NCBI RefSeq assembly: GCF_002994745.2
Contig: NC_037090.1
Coordinates: 38,993,001 to 39,057,000, forward strand
Direction of reading: 5' to 3'
DNA length: 64,000 nt
Source: Rosa chinensis
Taxonomy: Eukaryota > Streptophyta > Magnoliopsida > Rosales > Rosaceae
Positions within the stretch are counted from its first letter, which is position 1, and each line of letters begins with the position of its first letter. The position numbers and the translations under genes were made by a program. This document shows positions 13,879-26,318 of the stretch, piece after piece. A model generated the notes under the pieces. It was not told the DNA's origin and made no database searches. It saw only the letters and a program-made list of their open reading frames with translations.

Positions 13879-15379
13879 ACGTTGTGACCATTATTAATTG
13901 CCATATAGTCCTCGTACCATCTTTGTCCACAAACAGAACCAACTTGAATTGTAGGAGGGAAAGATTTTAGGCACAACAGGACAACACGAGTTAGTCGGTG
14001 AGATGTGATATGTTAGTTATCTAAAAGTCATGTAGAGATCAGGAGCTACATTTCCACTAGTACATGGATGGATGGGTGGGAATAAAAAGAAAAAAGGATA
14101 ACATGTGTTGAATTATAATCGAGGATCGATTAACGACCTGTGTAATATAAACACTATCTTAGGATTTCTGATCTACAAAGAAGAAAAACTTTCCCTTCCA
14201 AGTGGTTGTCTCTTCACTCTACGGACGTAGTGGGCGTCATGAAAGCCGCTGAACCTTGAGTTAAAGTTTTCAATTACACCAGATCAACAAAAAAAAAAGT
14301 TTTCAATTACATTTTCGGTTCCAAATTATGTACCTTCTGATTTTATCGTGCCGTTAAAAGAATAGATGGAATTATTTCTATATAAAAAAAATAGATGGAA
14401 TTTTTTTGCCTCGACAAAAAGAAAACAACGATAAATAAAAATGTCTGTGATGACTGTGTCGAGCCCTTTAATAAAATTACGTGTTGGCTAAGCAAAATAA
14501 AAAATAAAAATTCTAAGCTATAACCTTACCATTGCATAAATATTGGCAATCACATGAATATTGGTAATCACATAAAAATAAAAGGAATTAAAGGAAATTA
14601 TCATTTTCCTGTCAAAAACAAAATTTGAGCAACTATGTTAGCATTTTCATGTACAATTTGCATTGCACAACTGAAAGGGTAAACAAATAAAAATATACCA
14701 ATCCTCTGCAAACTGTGAACTGGCGAGTCAACCCAAACTGCACTAGAAGCAAATTCAGGAGCTTTGACCAACAGTGAGAACAGATTTCTGGGTAGAAGTC
14801 ATCTAGTCAAGCCATGCCTTGAATGTAGACAATCATCTATCATATCTCAAATGACTCACCGTAGCATAAATCTGCAGTTGTACGGGCTTGAACTAGTTTT
14901 GCCATGAGTTCCAGGCATAATAGCAGTACCTGAAGTATCTGCCAGGTGACATGATGAGAAAACAACGCAATAAAGTTCCATACAGTTTCATTTATGCAAG
15001 TAGGGCTAAGAAGAAAGAAGCTGGTTATAGTACCAATAAACAAGATGTTCCTCGCGACTATCATAATGACATGAGAAAAACCAAATAGTCATAATGCTTG
15101 ACAGTTGCACTTGATTTGAAAGGCTGAAGTATATGACTCCACTTATAATAAAATAAGAAACATTTTTCAAACACTGATTTCAGAATAATAAAGTGACTGT
15201 CTTTGCTTAGGAGAGTGATTCTTCTTTTTCTTTTGGTTAAATTTTGTTTTCAGAAATTTAGTTAACTGCATGTTGAAGGCATAGTACCACCAGGTAAAAA
15301 GAAAATAAAATAAAAATATATAGCCATAGAAGTGCATGGAAACAGAATGACCCCATACATGCCATGAGCAGAAGTTCAT
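13879..15379. other. Convergent intergenic region
   Basis: This lies between the 3' end of the channel gene (+) and the 3' end of RRP45 (-) and should contain both 3' UTRs. The minus-strand ORF at 14840-15064 has an exon-like piece, but nothing supports it as a gene. No transposon end was recognised. Confidence 0.5.
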
Positions 15380-18300
15380 CTAGCTAGGACCAGAAGAGGA
15401 GTGACTCTTTCTCCTGGATTTCCTGTTCTTCGCCTTTACAGCATCCTTTAGGGTTTTCTCTCCATTTGCTCGTTCGGCAGATTCAGCTTCCCTAAGGGGT
15501 GAAGTCTTTGGATTGTTATTTTCAGGAGCATCCTCTGGCTTGGCTTCACTTCTTGTTTCCTCACCTTTTGAGTCCTTTTGTTTCTCAATAGGCATTTGCA
15601 TACCTGCATATGTACATGACATGAGCTCATCTGTGAATGCATGCATGAGTGAATAATAGTTTTCTCCGCTACCTCGTTATGACACACACACACACACGGA
15701 CGGTATGCTGCAAGGGTATTTGACATATGATACTTTGTTACGAAAATATTATTTTAATATGCTCACTACAAATAAATTTCTTCCGTAATAATATGTCGGT
15801 CATTTGAGATTATGCAATTTTCCATGACTGACACATTAGCACCAGAATGTTGTCATCATGGTATTTGTGGAGGGCACACAGTGCTTCACCATCCCATTCC
15901 ATATAGAGTTGATTCTTACATCACCCCGTCATATGAATGCAAAACTTAACGCATTTTGACAAACTATGTGTTACTTACCCATGCATTTTCTTTTATCTAT
16001 GAGAGACAGCACTTTAAATGACACAAAAAAGAGAAAATAAAATAGGACAAGGTATACACTGAAATATGTAACAAACTTTAACCATAAAAAAAAATAGATG
16101 AAGTATTTAAGGGACAGAAATAAAACACAGAACACAGGAAACTGAAATACAGCAGCTTAGTAATAACTATCTCTAATTTCTGAAGAAACTGATGCCCTAA
16201 GCAATGCAACTATCCAATTCCATCCCAAAAGTGATCTATCTTCTTCCCTGTAGCTCCACAAAGATAAATCCCATTCCATTTCATCCACTCCACCCAAAAG
16301 ATTGCCAAGACAGCACATCCGCCCAGCACCATTACCGTCTTCCTTCCTCCAAGAAACCAACTCTCACATGATAAGGGAACATGAACATTTTAATACACAT
16401 TAGACTCCACAACAATTTCTGCCACAACATGGCCTTTTACACATCACACACCATTTTGGTGAGAGACACCAAGAAGACCGTCTCCTCTGAACCAAATGAC
16501 AGATATTCATCCTCCCATCAACAATAGTTAAAGCTAGCGCTTTACCTTAAGAGGCACTTACCCATACAATGATCATCTATTATTTCAAAACAGAGGAACC
16601 TTCTACCTGTACTGTTCAATCCGGCAACCTGAATTTCACATTCTTTTTAATACCAAAACTTACAATCTTTAGAGGACAGGAACTCTAGTAAAGAGCTAGG
16701 GCACGAATATGGCCTTTTACACTTCCCACACTATTCCTACTAATCGTAATTGTCAAAGCTGTGCGGTTACACTATTTTCCCAACAATAACAGTCAGATAG
16801 GAAAATAATTTACTTTCTGATTATGTTAGTAAACTAATACCACAGCAAGTCATGAGACCATTTTTTTTCTTTTTGGCTTCTGAAATTCGACATTCAGGAT
16901 ATCGCAGAGATATATCTGGGGGTGTGGGAAGGACCAGACCAAGAGAAATTCTCTCTTCCTTTTTTTTTGGCTATATTAACCAGACATGCAATGCACAATG
17001 TTAAGAGTTAACTCAGACATGAAATCTATCCACTTTTCACAAGGACGAGCACCAAAATGAGCAAGATATAATTTAAATTATTCATAAAAGTTATTGAACA
17101 TAATAGTCAAAAGAATCAGCAGAACGTAAATCATCAGTTCAGTTACTCTTATCAATGATGTAAAATATGTACCTTGGGAAGCTAGAGAAGCTTTCAAGGA
17201 ATCTGAATCAACACCCACAGAGTAAGGATCCCTGAGATAAAGGGAAACGAATACGTGTTAGAAAGATGTGTGATAAATCAGTACTAAGATACAGAACTCC
17301 ATCTCTCTCTCTCTCTCTCTCAATGGCATGGTTCAATAATATATTCACCGAATTTATCTTATATAAATGTTCAATATAATCCAAGTAGAGTATCCACATT
17401 TGACTTTCAGAACTCTAAGAACAGACAATTTCTAAACCTATGAAAGGTTTAATAATATCACACACGGTAAATTGCTCATCATATTATAAAAACAAGAAAT
17501 GATTTAGTTCATTGGCTTGACCTCATGCGACAATTTTAATTATTAATTATGAGTAGTTCTACAGAGATACATGAAATAAAGAATCCCATTCTTTTAAGAC
17601 AAATGAAACCCAAGGGTTAATATAGAGATATCCAGCCCAACAGGTATTAATTATGAGGCTTCTTTATCCCAAGTACTGGTCTCGACTGGAGAACCTAGCA
17701 TATACCCAAGTGCAGGCAGCTATCTCCAGGCTCTATTTCTTGTTTCAAAATAGAGTTATTCCTAGACTCTAATTATTATCCCATATTTCAAAGTTTATTG
17801 CTCTAGAAAAGAAATCATTAAATATCAGACCTTGGCTTTCATTACACTTTACACTTCTATTACAACATAGATTGTATACTTAAATGTTAACTTTTGACCT
17901 CTTTGGGATCAGAAATAAGTCTGCCCTGATGAAGATGAATAATAAGTCATCCACTTCTTCTACTTCAAGAAAAATGGATTGCTATTAAATTTGCTATTTT
18001 TGTTCTTCTAAGGTAATAAGTGAACAATCTAAATCCTTAATAAATAAATAAAATTAAAATTAAAAAAAAATTAAGAAGAAGAAGAGGAGCAAAAAGTATG
18101 CCAGTATACAGACACGAACACTAGCAAACGGACTGAAGAATGCCCTCAATTACTGATGGTCAGGGAAAGATACTGAGAAGCACGGTCCTAAAGAACCATA
18201 CCAACTTGAGGGGCCTCCAATGAAATTCTTTGTATCCTCATTACTCCTGTTAGTTTGCGTTTTGTCTGACAATTTAGTTTCACTTTCAACATCCCTGCTT

Positions 18301-20509
18301 TGCTTGGCAATGCCTTCCTCACACTCCTGCTTTATTCTCTGCACATGATGCCCTGAAAATTCATCAACTCTCATCTGGTCAACAGAGGAGTTCTGTTTCA
18401 GCCCTATGTCAGAAGCACCTCTATCTACATCCCTGGGAGTAGAATGACGCTTGATCTTCAGTAATGCTCTTTTTGTGTTATATGAATCAACCTACATTTC
18501 AGACCACAAGATAAAGAAAGAGAAAATAGAATCAACCTACTTTCAGATCACAAGGAAAAAAAAAAAAATCGACCTATGTTTTATTTCTTGTATAAAGAAT
18601 AAGAATGCAGCCGAAACATGATAAGACTGACTAACACAACCAATTAATGCTTTTCCACATGAACTAAGATATGAGCTTTATATCCAGTGGTGTGTGAGAT
18701 CCAAACCAAAACAAAACGACTAATCCAATCCAAATTCAATTGGATCTTATATTGGATTGGATGCTAATTTTGAAAATCCAATTGAACTGTATTCGACATG
18801 TTTTGCTGACTTTGCTTTGTTCATTATTTTCTACATATTGTAAGGAGTTATCAATCTTCTGTAAACCTTATGGTTGAGGCAAAGAAAATATGAATGTTAC
18901 GTTTGATTGAACTAAAACATGACAAATCCAATTATAATTGAACTGGATACAGATCCTTGAAAAATAGGTAGCTTGGGGCTGATGCACACCCCTACTTATA
19001 TCCAAATGTCCGATTCAAACACACTATTTTGTATATTCAGACTTTTTTGACAGACCTTGCCAAAAACTATTAAGGACAAAGGGCAATGATATGTTATTAA
19101 GAGAAACTAGTCTGGCATTTTCCTTCAAGGCTTCAACTGTCAAACAGATTTGGGATACAAATTCATCATACTTCTAGAACAATATTTGAAAGGTTACCAT
19201 CTGTTTCAGGCGAAAAGGGAGCTCAATTACAAAAATTCTATTTCAAAAAGGCTGATACCTCACCTCTTTCTTTATCATATCTGAGATGGCACCAGCCTTG
19301 GCAGCAGCAATTCGCAAACATTGCATTATAACACCCTGCAAGATGGCCTCCCCTCCAGCCTTCTGAATGGCACAAACATCACCATTAGAATTAAGTGTAG
19401 CGGTCATTCGTCCCCCCATAACAGCCTCTTCATGGTGGGTTGGATCTATAACCTATGAAGCATCAAAATCAAGTTAGACAGAGAATTCACCGTTGCAGCT
19501 AAGCAGTGCACAAATATACATTACTTAGACATACAAAACTGCTTATTTTTTTATTGGTGTAACAGATGAATTGCTTACCACACTGCTCTCATAACTGAAG
19601 AATGCAAACGTTACTGCAATAGGGAGATGATGTACTATTAGATGAAGTGGCTCTCTCTCCTGTCAATACAATGCACACGAGATTAATTAGTTAACTCTAC
19701 TACCCCTTTAGTTTCTGTTTACTCCTGTTAAATCTTGTACATATGACCAAAGGTGTGCTTAATTATCAAAAGAAAGAAAGAGGAGCTAACCTCGGGTGGA
19801 TGTATGATGACTTCCTGACCGTTTTCTCCCCCTAATGAGCACTCAGGCCTCCGGAACGTCAACAAACCAGCCAGTGCAGCAATATTAGCAGCATCAATAA
19901 GATTCCTGCCACAGCAAAGTTGCAATTCAACGTCCTAATTTATTTAAAAAAATAAAAAATAAAAAAAAAAGAGCTTTTACCCTCCATTATCTAGAATGTG
20001 GAGATCAACACGAATAGCCCATACTAATTTCCCAGAGAGAATACAAAGCGACTCTGTATCAACTGCCCGGCTCTCCCTGCAAATTTGAACATTGAATTTT
20101 CAAGCATTAGCTTATATGGCTGAAAATCAATGCTACTAGTAAAAGTAAGCTGATGATTTGACCTGAGACCGCGGTCAATAACGCGGCCGAGCTCGACGGC
20201 GGACTCGCCGGGGCGGCCAGGCTCAAAGGAAGGGTCGGCCATGGGAGAGAACTCGGTGAAGATGGAGAGGGTGCCGTCGTTGGGCCTGTCCCGGTAGGGC
20301 TGGACGAGCTGGGCCGTGACGAAGGCCATCACATGAGTTTGGCCGAGGTGGACCTCCGCGGAGCCCTCGTCCTTCCCGAACTTGATTTCGAGCTTACGGT
20401 AGTCGAAGGGACGCCGGCCGTCGATTCGGAGCCCCGACTCCAATGCCGTCTCGATGAACTTCTTCTCGTTCACCGTCATCCGCCACGTGTTCGCCATTCT
20501 CTGCTCCAT
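15380..20509 (-). CDS. RRP45: Exosome complex core subunit RRP45
   Basis: Subunit of the RNase PH-type ring of the RNA exosome, acting in 3'-5' RNA processing and decay in nucleus and cytoplasm; an Arabidopsis paralogue is CER7, needed for wax synthesis. Exons in transcript order: 20509-20163, 20076-19981, 19905-19791, 19659-19579, 19452-19264, 18491-18202, 17231-17173, 15603-15380. These total 1401 nt, 466 aa. The RNase PH fold fills exons 1-5 (G-R-R-P near residue 30, then F-T-E-F-S-P-M-A-D, then the second PH half). Exons 6-8 encode the charged plant tail with a G-G-P-S-S-W-D-P-Y-S motif and a C-terminus K-T-L-K-D-A-V-K. The start is M-E-Q-R at 20509; the frame's further codon at 20527 is TTG. 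The remembered Arabidopsis protein starts at the same place and is about 438 aa. Nothing looks broken. Confidence 0.93.
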
Positions 20510-20588
20510 TCCTTCCTTCGCCACCAAACCCCAATTGCTTTGCTGCTTTCTTCGGTCTTTTAGACGAAGCAGGGGTTTTGTTTCTGTC

Positions 20589-20596
20589 TAGGGTTT
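20589..20596 (-). promoter_or_regulatory. Telo-box upstream of RRP45
   Basis: On the RRP45 strand the sequence reads AAACCCTA, followed upstream by a second CCCTAAAA. It lies about 80 bp before the start codon. Telo-boxes are common near the transcription start of plant ribosome-biogenesis and RNA-processing genes, which fits an exosome subunit. The motif is exact; its function here is inferred. Confidence 0.55.
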
Positions 20597-20757
20597 TAGG
20601 GGGCCAAGACGACTACAACGACGTCGTTGGCTCTAATTTTTGACCTTTTCTTTTCGACCGTTGGATGGATAGCCAAGATCAATGTCGTTATCTTCACCTC
20701 TATTTATCTTGTTCAATTTCTCGTGCCTTGGACACCAAGGAAGTCCTCATGGTTTTG

Positions 20758-20960
20758 TTTTTTTTTTAAATGGAATGAGGCATTACCCTAGTCGGGTGCC
20801 TCCATCATATTTACTATTACTATATACTGCTAGATAGCTTGCCCTGGCGGCCTGGCGTTGCCACGGGTCTTACGATTAGCATGATAGTCTGATCGCTTTT
20901 GCTAGATAGTATCAACGCTTTGGGTGCTTAATTTAACTGTTGTAGTGTATATTACTTTGG
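20758..20960 (-). mobile_element. Possible retroelement 3' tail (LINE-like)
   Basis: On the minus strand a unique segment ends in ATTCCATTT followed by 10 A (plus-strand poly-T at 20758-20767), the layout of a poly(A)-tailed retroelement end. The upstream limit and a target duplication were not found. Confidence 0.3.
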
Positions 20961-22048
20961 TTGCATTGATGAAGAAATAAAATGAATTGTAAAATTGCAA
21001 AAGTTAACAATCATCACAAAAGGCGTTCCAGGAACAACACATCTTGGAAAGCAGTACATAGGAGGTCATACCTACGTCCTTTTAGTACTGTACTTTTTCT
21101 ATTAGATAATTTGCATTATCGTAACATACAATTCATATATGTCGGAAGGAAAGATGATAAACATTAGTCAAGTCCAAAAGTATAGTTCTCTCGGTTACAG
21201 AACATAACAATATGGAAGTCCATCCGATATGAATGCATAGAATATAGTGGTTATCTTCTACCTTTTGGATCTATAAATTATGACCAAATGCACCTTATTC
21301 CCCAGGACCAAACAAAATTTCTTTACAAAAGTGATCTCCTTGAGAAATACAAAGGTGGGTGTTATATTACTTGCATTTTGAAACACTCCCCACATGAGCC
21401 TCAAATCCTCTGAAACCCTTGAAAATCCATAAATATGGCTTCCAAAACATATAAAAAAAGGCAGACCAACACAATACACAAAGAGCAAAATTCTACTTGC
21501 TCTTATTTTAAAGCACCATTTTCGCACTTTGTTTTCCCAGCTCTCTGCTTGCTTGAACCTCCAAAAAACCCAGCTAAATAACAAAGCCTATAGTGGAGCA
21601 AGAATCAGCTCTGTGTTCCTCACGGGATTCCCTGCAATAACAATAATGAAGCAAAGTAAACATTATTGTGGGTTAAAGCTTTGGAATCTCTGAACAAATG
21701 GGATATTTTATGGGGCCATAAAATGGAGCACAAAACACCCAAGTTTCTTGTTCAAGTGATATTATCCTTTGTCGTTTGACAATCAAAGAGGGTCCCATTG
21801 TTTGATTTTGTTGATTCTTTAACTATTGTCCTTCCCAGTTTTTCCTTCCAATATCTTGGTGAAGTGGCCTATGTCTGTCATAGGATTTTGCAAGATGACC
21901 ATAAAAGAAGAGGAAAGCGGACAACATTCTAAAGACTTAAACCATAATTTATAAACTTAACCACTCAATTTCATATTATTTGGTATTCGAAATCAGCAAA
22001 GGGCAATGTAGATTGAGAATAATACAGTTAGGAAAATCTTAGCACACT
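20961..22048. other. Intergenic DNA, nothing recognised
   Basis: AT-rich. A 108-codon open frame on minus (21584-21258) begins with TTG and resembles no family I know; it is probably chance. The right end is the target of the retrocopy insertion. Confidence 0.45.
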
Positions 22049-22064
22049 AACATTGGCAACATGT

Positions 22065-23230
22065 AAACTCCACTCCGGGATAAAATACGGCTACGACAAA
22101 AAAATCAATGTTTTTGCTCCGCACTTGTCGAAAAGGAAGTTTTAGTATTTGAAGAAGAGTAAACCGCTCGGTTCCCATGTTCCATCCGGCGACACGTCTT
22201 TCGGAAGTCGTCGTCGGACGGGTAGGTAGTATTTCCCAATCCACCGGTCAAGGAAACCCAGAATGGTGGAGTTCAGGCTTGGACGAGGACGAATGTTGGT
22301 GGAGGTATATCACTCTGCAACCGACGAATCGTTTGCTACAGCCGCCGTCAAGGAAACCCGGGGGAGACTGGGATGGTCAATCAAGGAGGCGCTCTTGCAG
22401 CATCACTCAATCGGAGGCGATCCGGCAACAATTGCTGACTGAATACTCCCTTGACATCATTGGTGATCCGATTCATTGGCACGGTGATTTGCTAATTACG
22501 GTGCTGTGGTTCTTGAGCACGTCAGCGACAGTGAGGATCGAGCATGGCGTGGTCCCGCCAGTGGTTCCGGCCGAGCTTCATCGTCCATCGTTGGTGGCCG
22601 TACTTCCATCCCGTAGGGGACATGAGTTGTGGACCTACTTTGGGTCGTGGGCCTGTCCAAAGTTGTGGGCTTGTCCAGGGCCGTGGGCCTTTCTTCATTC
22701 CTTGGGCCTCTGCTTGTGGTGGGCTTATAGTATGTATTATTTTGTTTTGTTATTTTGTTTCAAGTTTAGGTGTATTTATGTACAATAAATTCCTGCCAAC
22801 TCTTGGTAAGGTCATGTGGGCTTTGTATTAGGCTACATACTCAGTATGCCTTGTTTGGCCTAGCGAGCCGGCATATCTTGGATTGGGTGCAATCTCCTAG
22901 TGGCAGGATGAAATGTTGGGTCGGCAGATTCATGTCTAGTCGTCAGCATATTAGGAAAGCTATTTTATTGGCTCTATGGCACTGCTTTAACTTTCCGATA
23001 TGCCACCATTATTGTAAAGCAAATGGAGTAGTCTATGTAACACTCTTTGCTATTGGGTGCATGTTCGAATTCATGGTATTTGTGGAGACTCCTGTTATTA
23101 TTCAGGAGATCTTCTTGAGGTGTATTGTAATATGGGGTTTAGGCATTACATCCCCCCTTTGTATTCATCTGTTTCATTAATGAAGGCTTGATGGCAGCCG
23201 CACCAGCACTTATTTCAAAAAAAAAAAAAA
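22065..23230 (+). mobile_element. 5'-truncated poly(A)-tailed retrocopy (LINE-type)
   Basis: About 1.17 kb ending in a run of A from 23217, flanked by a perfect 16-bp direct repeat (22049-22064 and 23231-23246, starting AACATTGGCAAC). This is the hallmark of target-primed reverse transcription. The 5' part is GC-rich and open for 203 codons (22177-22788), rich in W, P and 'W-A-C-P' type repeats. I recognise no endonuclease, RT or RNase H motif, so it may be a LINE with only ORF1 and 3' UTR sequence, or a retrocopy of a cellular or non-coding transcript. The perfect duplication suggests a fairly recent insertion. Confidence 0.75.
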
Positions 23231-23246
23231 AACATTGGCAACATGT

Positions 23247-24971
23247 GAACATAAGTTACATAACAAATTTATGCAAATAATAGTGTCATCGTTCTTTTCT
23301 CGGAAGAATTTAGTGTAAGACACTTCTTTGTTTCGGGAAGAATAACCATAAATTAGAGATAGCCCAAGCTAATCAAGAATGAAACCATAACAAACCATTG
23401 TAGGTGCTACATCTGTCTTGTAAGAAAATCATACCTTAACTTCCCCTGTGCATGCTTCCAGATATTAGTAGGCACTCTTGCACTTTGTATCTTTCTTTAT
23501 TAGGCAGCTACATGATTTTCATCATCACCATTGTCAGCAAGCCTCTCCTTAATTCTCATCTTGAATGTGTTTAATATAGAAGAAAAATGACAGATTCAAA
23601 CAAAATGACTTTAAACATAACAATCGTGCTACTTTAAAAAAAGAAAAAAAGAAAAAAAAGATAGAATCATTAACAGCACCTTCTTATTTTGAAATCAATA
23701 CTATCCAAGATAGAATCATCATTAACTAAGGCAGCACCTTGTTTTGAAATTAATACTATCCAAATTGGTGTGATTGATCTAAAATTTGACATATGGAGAC
23801 CTTGATATCCAAAGATTTGAAAGTTGACTGGCAGCTTTCATTTTGTTCCTGGATTCCATGAGCAAAGCATAAGATATGTAAAACTCAGATTGTCTTTCTA
23901 ATTTCATTTTATTAACCAAACACAATAAGTTAAAAAGAAAAAAGGGAAAGCACCAATTGGGGATCCAAGAGTGATAACAAAACATGAAATCCTCTAGATG
24001 CAGCGACGTAAACACTAAATTCAAGCATTAACCCAGTTAAAATATCCAATTGGGGTTTGTATATATGATACATATAAATTGTGAGATCACACATTTGCAT
24101 AACAAAATTTCAGTGATTAAATTTCTTTCTACAACTATCAAACACAAATATTATCCCTTAGAAAGAAGCCGATTCTTTGGAAGTAGCTTTGATGCTTTCG
24201 GAGGAAGAGCCACATGTCTGTATAGCAAACATTTTAGGTTAATTCAAGCATTAAAGAAATAAAAATTAAATGAGGAATAAGAAGGAATGGAAAGGAATAA
24301 ACTAAGATGGTTCAAAACCAGGACAGTCACAATTTGTCTTCTTCTCCTACCTTGAGTCGGTTAGAGTTGCTTCTTCCTCCATCAAAATTGAGACTGGCAA
24401 TACTTACCAATGAAATGGAAATCAATCCGGAAATTTCTGTTTGTGTGTTGGGAAAACACTAAAATCCCAGAAGAGATATGATGAAACAGAAGCTCAAGAT
24501 TTACCGTCGTTTTATCAGTGTGTCGGTCTTGATGACAAACTGTGTAAACAGATGCCTCCTGAAGAAACAAAGACCTGGCTATTTTGGTTATATACGCAGG
24601 TGATGGCAAGCTGTAAATTGGTGCAAGAGAAGGATAAAGTTGTAATCCCATAAACGTAAACCGGCCGACAATAAATTGAGTGCAAAGAAGTATACATATG
24701 TATTGACATCAAATTGCTTAGGAAAAGCTGAATTTAAGTGATGTCATCACTGAAAGTATTTGCAGAATAATGAAATCTTTGAATACAGTTGGTGAATTTG
24801 TTAGACGACGAAGTTCTTTTGAGTCAAAGCAATTGAAACTACGGTGGAGAGTGAAATACCTATGAATTGCAATATTTTTTTTTACTTTACTTTAATCAAG
24901 TTGTGCTGACCGTTAACATATATTAGAAGCAATAGAAAAATCTATTTGCGCTAGCTAACACATAATATTTA
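23247..24971. other. AT-rich DNA, nothing recognised
   Basis: This continues the pre-insertion sequence to the right of the retrocopy. The short ORFs at 23779-24712 overlap on both strands without conserved features. A near-direct repeat ('gatagaatcat' at about 23660 and 23710) is present. Confidence 0.45.
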
Positions 24972-25420
24972 GAGAAAATTTCAGCCCATGTCTCAAAATT
25001 ATGCTGTCAAGACCAATTTGATATCAAAATTCTCAAAAGTATCAATATATACTTCCGTCAAAAATATCTAATGGCGCTGTTTGTTTGCTGACGTGGCAAA
25101 CATGTGGGCCTCCCAAAAAAGTGAAATGAACAATTTACCCTTTTTTTTTTGTTAATTCATTTTTTTCTTTTCATTTCTTTTTCTTCTTCTTATTCTTCTG
25201 GGATTTTCTGGCTTCTGCTTCTTTTTCAACCTCAATCCTCTTCTTCTTCTCTCTCCTCCTGCGCCCAAACCATCACCAACGCTGCCATCATCCTCTCCAA
25301 TTCCTACTACAAATCCATGTTCTTCACACTCAACTGTTAACGAACAGACCCAAAACGAAAGTTGGGTGGGTATCAAATTGGCCTTACCAGTATAGTTTGG
25401 GAACTGACTGAATTTTTCTC
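24972..25420. mobile_element. Mutator-like MITE, 449 bp
   Basis: Imperfect terminal inverted repeats of about 50 bp: the left end begins GAGAAAATTTCAG and the reverse complement of the right end begins GAGAAAAATTCAG; both reach a CCAATTTGATA block. The flanks are TAATATTTA (24963-24971) and TACTATTTA (25421-25429), a 9-bp duplication with one mismatch as expected for Mutator-type transposition. No transposase is present. Confidence 0.75.
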
Positions 25421-25467
25421 TACTATTTACTATGCACTAAACATGAGTGCACTTTGATCATAAAAAA

Positions 25468-26318
25468 GGGTGTTTCTAAATGTATCCAGCAAAAATCTAA
25501 GTACACCCAGCAACTTCTTTTAAATTAAAAATATATAAATAAATTTGACTAATTTCCGATTATGCCCCATCGCTAAACATTTACCCATAATTTTTTTTTC
25601 CAACATCTTATACCTAGGAAAACGTCATGTCATAAACTGTTCTAGGTTGTTTTGCGTGGGGAGAGAAGTATGTCAGTTTTGTCACTGCCACAGTGAGGCA
25701 GCCGAGCACAGTGAAATGGGGTCAATGGTGTTCTTCTTTTCCACTTGTCCACAGCCACCAAGACGATCCCAAGTCCCAACAACCTCATTTCCAAGCATTG
25801 TGCTTAAAGCTCAAATTTGATCAACAAAAATGAAACCCAGAATCAAATCAATCAATACAATTCTGGGTAGTTAGTTTCTTCTTCTCTCTATGGGCTACTA
25901 ATATTCATTGAATATTAGTTCTTGATTTTGGATAGGGACAACAAATCTATTCCATGAGATGAGGCTTATTAAATAGGAGTAAAACAAGTGTAGTGCAGAG
26001 TAAGTAACTGATTTCCACATTTCTTAACTCTTGAAAAAGTTCTTTTGCTTTAATTATAAATTAATTGAAAATCAGTTTAACCAAAAACAATTAGCATGTA
26101 GAATTGCTCCAGTCACCCATTCCTACCAGAATCATGTATCTCGAAACCCATAATTGGTATGGGTTCTAACTGATCAGAAGAGAAAGATGTTGCTGGGTGT
26201 GTTTTTGAGGACATTATTTTGAAAGGTGAGGGTATTTTGGGAAATTTTACTGGGTTAAACTAAATAATATTCAATACGGTACACTTAGAAATTTTATTAG
26301 GTACATTTAGAAAGATTC
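25468..26318. mobile_element. TIR element of the GGGTGTTTCTAAATGTA family
   Basis: Left end GGGTGTTTCTAAATGTA; the reverse complement of the right end starts GAATCTTTCTAAATGTAC, with similarity continuing through an 'aaatttctaagtgtac' block. The ends match those of the element at 57234-58122. Flanks are A-rich (ATAAAAAA and TAAAAAAA), compatible with an 8-bp duplication but uninformative. No transposase frame. Confidence 0.6.

Noticed and set aside
14840..15064. Extra 3' exon of RRP45
   Set aside because: The RRP45 frame ends at a normal stop with the family C-terminus at 15380, and no matching donor is needed.
16157..16360. 67-codon minus ORF within the RRP45 region
   Set aside because: It sits inside the last intron of RRP45, without splice continuity or homology.
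21258..21584. 108-codon minus ORF
   Set aside because: Begins with TTG, has no later early ATG, no recognisable domain and AT-rich composition.
22177..22788. Host gene of 203 aa
   Set aside because: It lies entirely within a retroposed unit bounded by a 16-bp duplication and poly(A), and no introns or domains are visible.
25417..25430. Helitron 5' start (TCTCTACTATT) paired with the 28053 terminus
   Set aside because: The preceding base is T, not A, and the TCTC belongs to the right inverted end of the 24972-25420 element, with its 9-bp duplication directly after.
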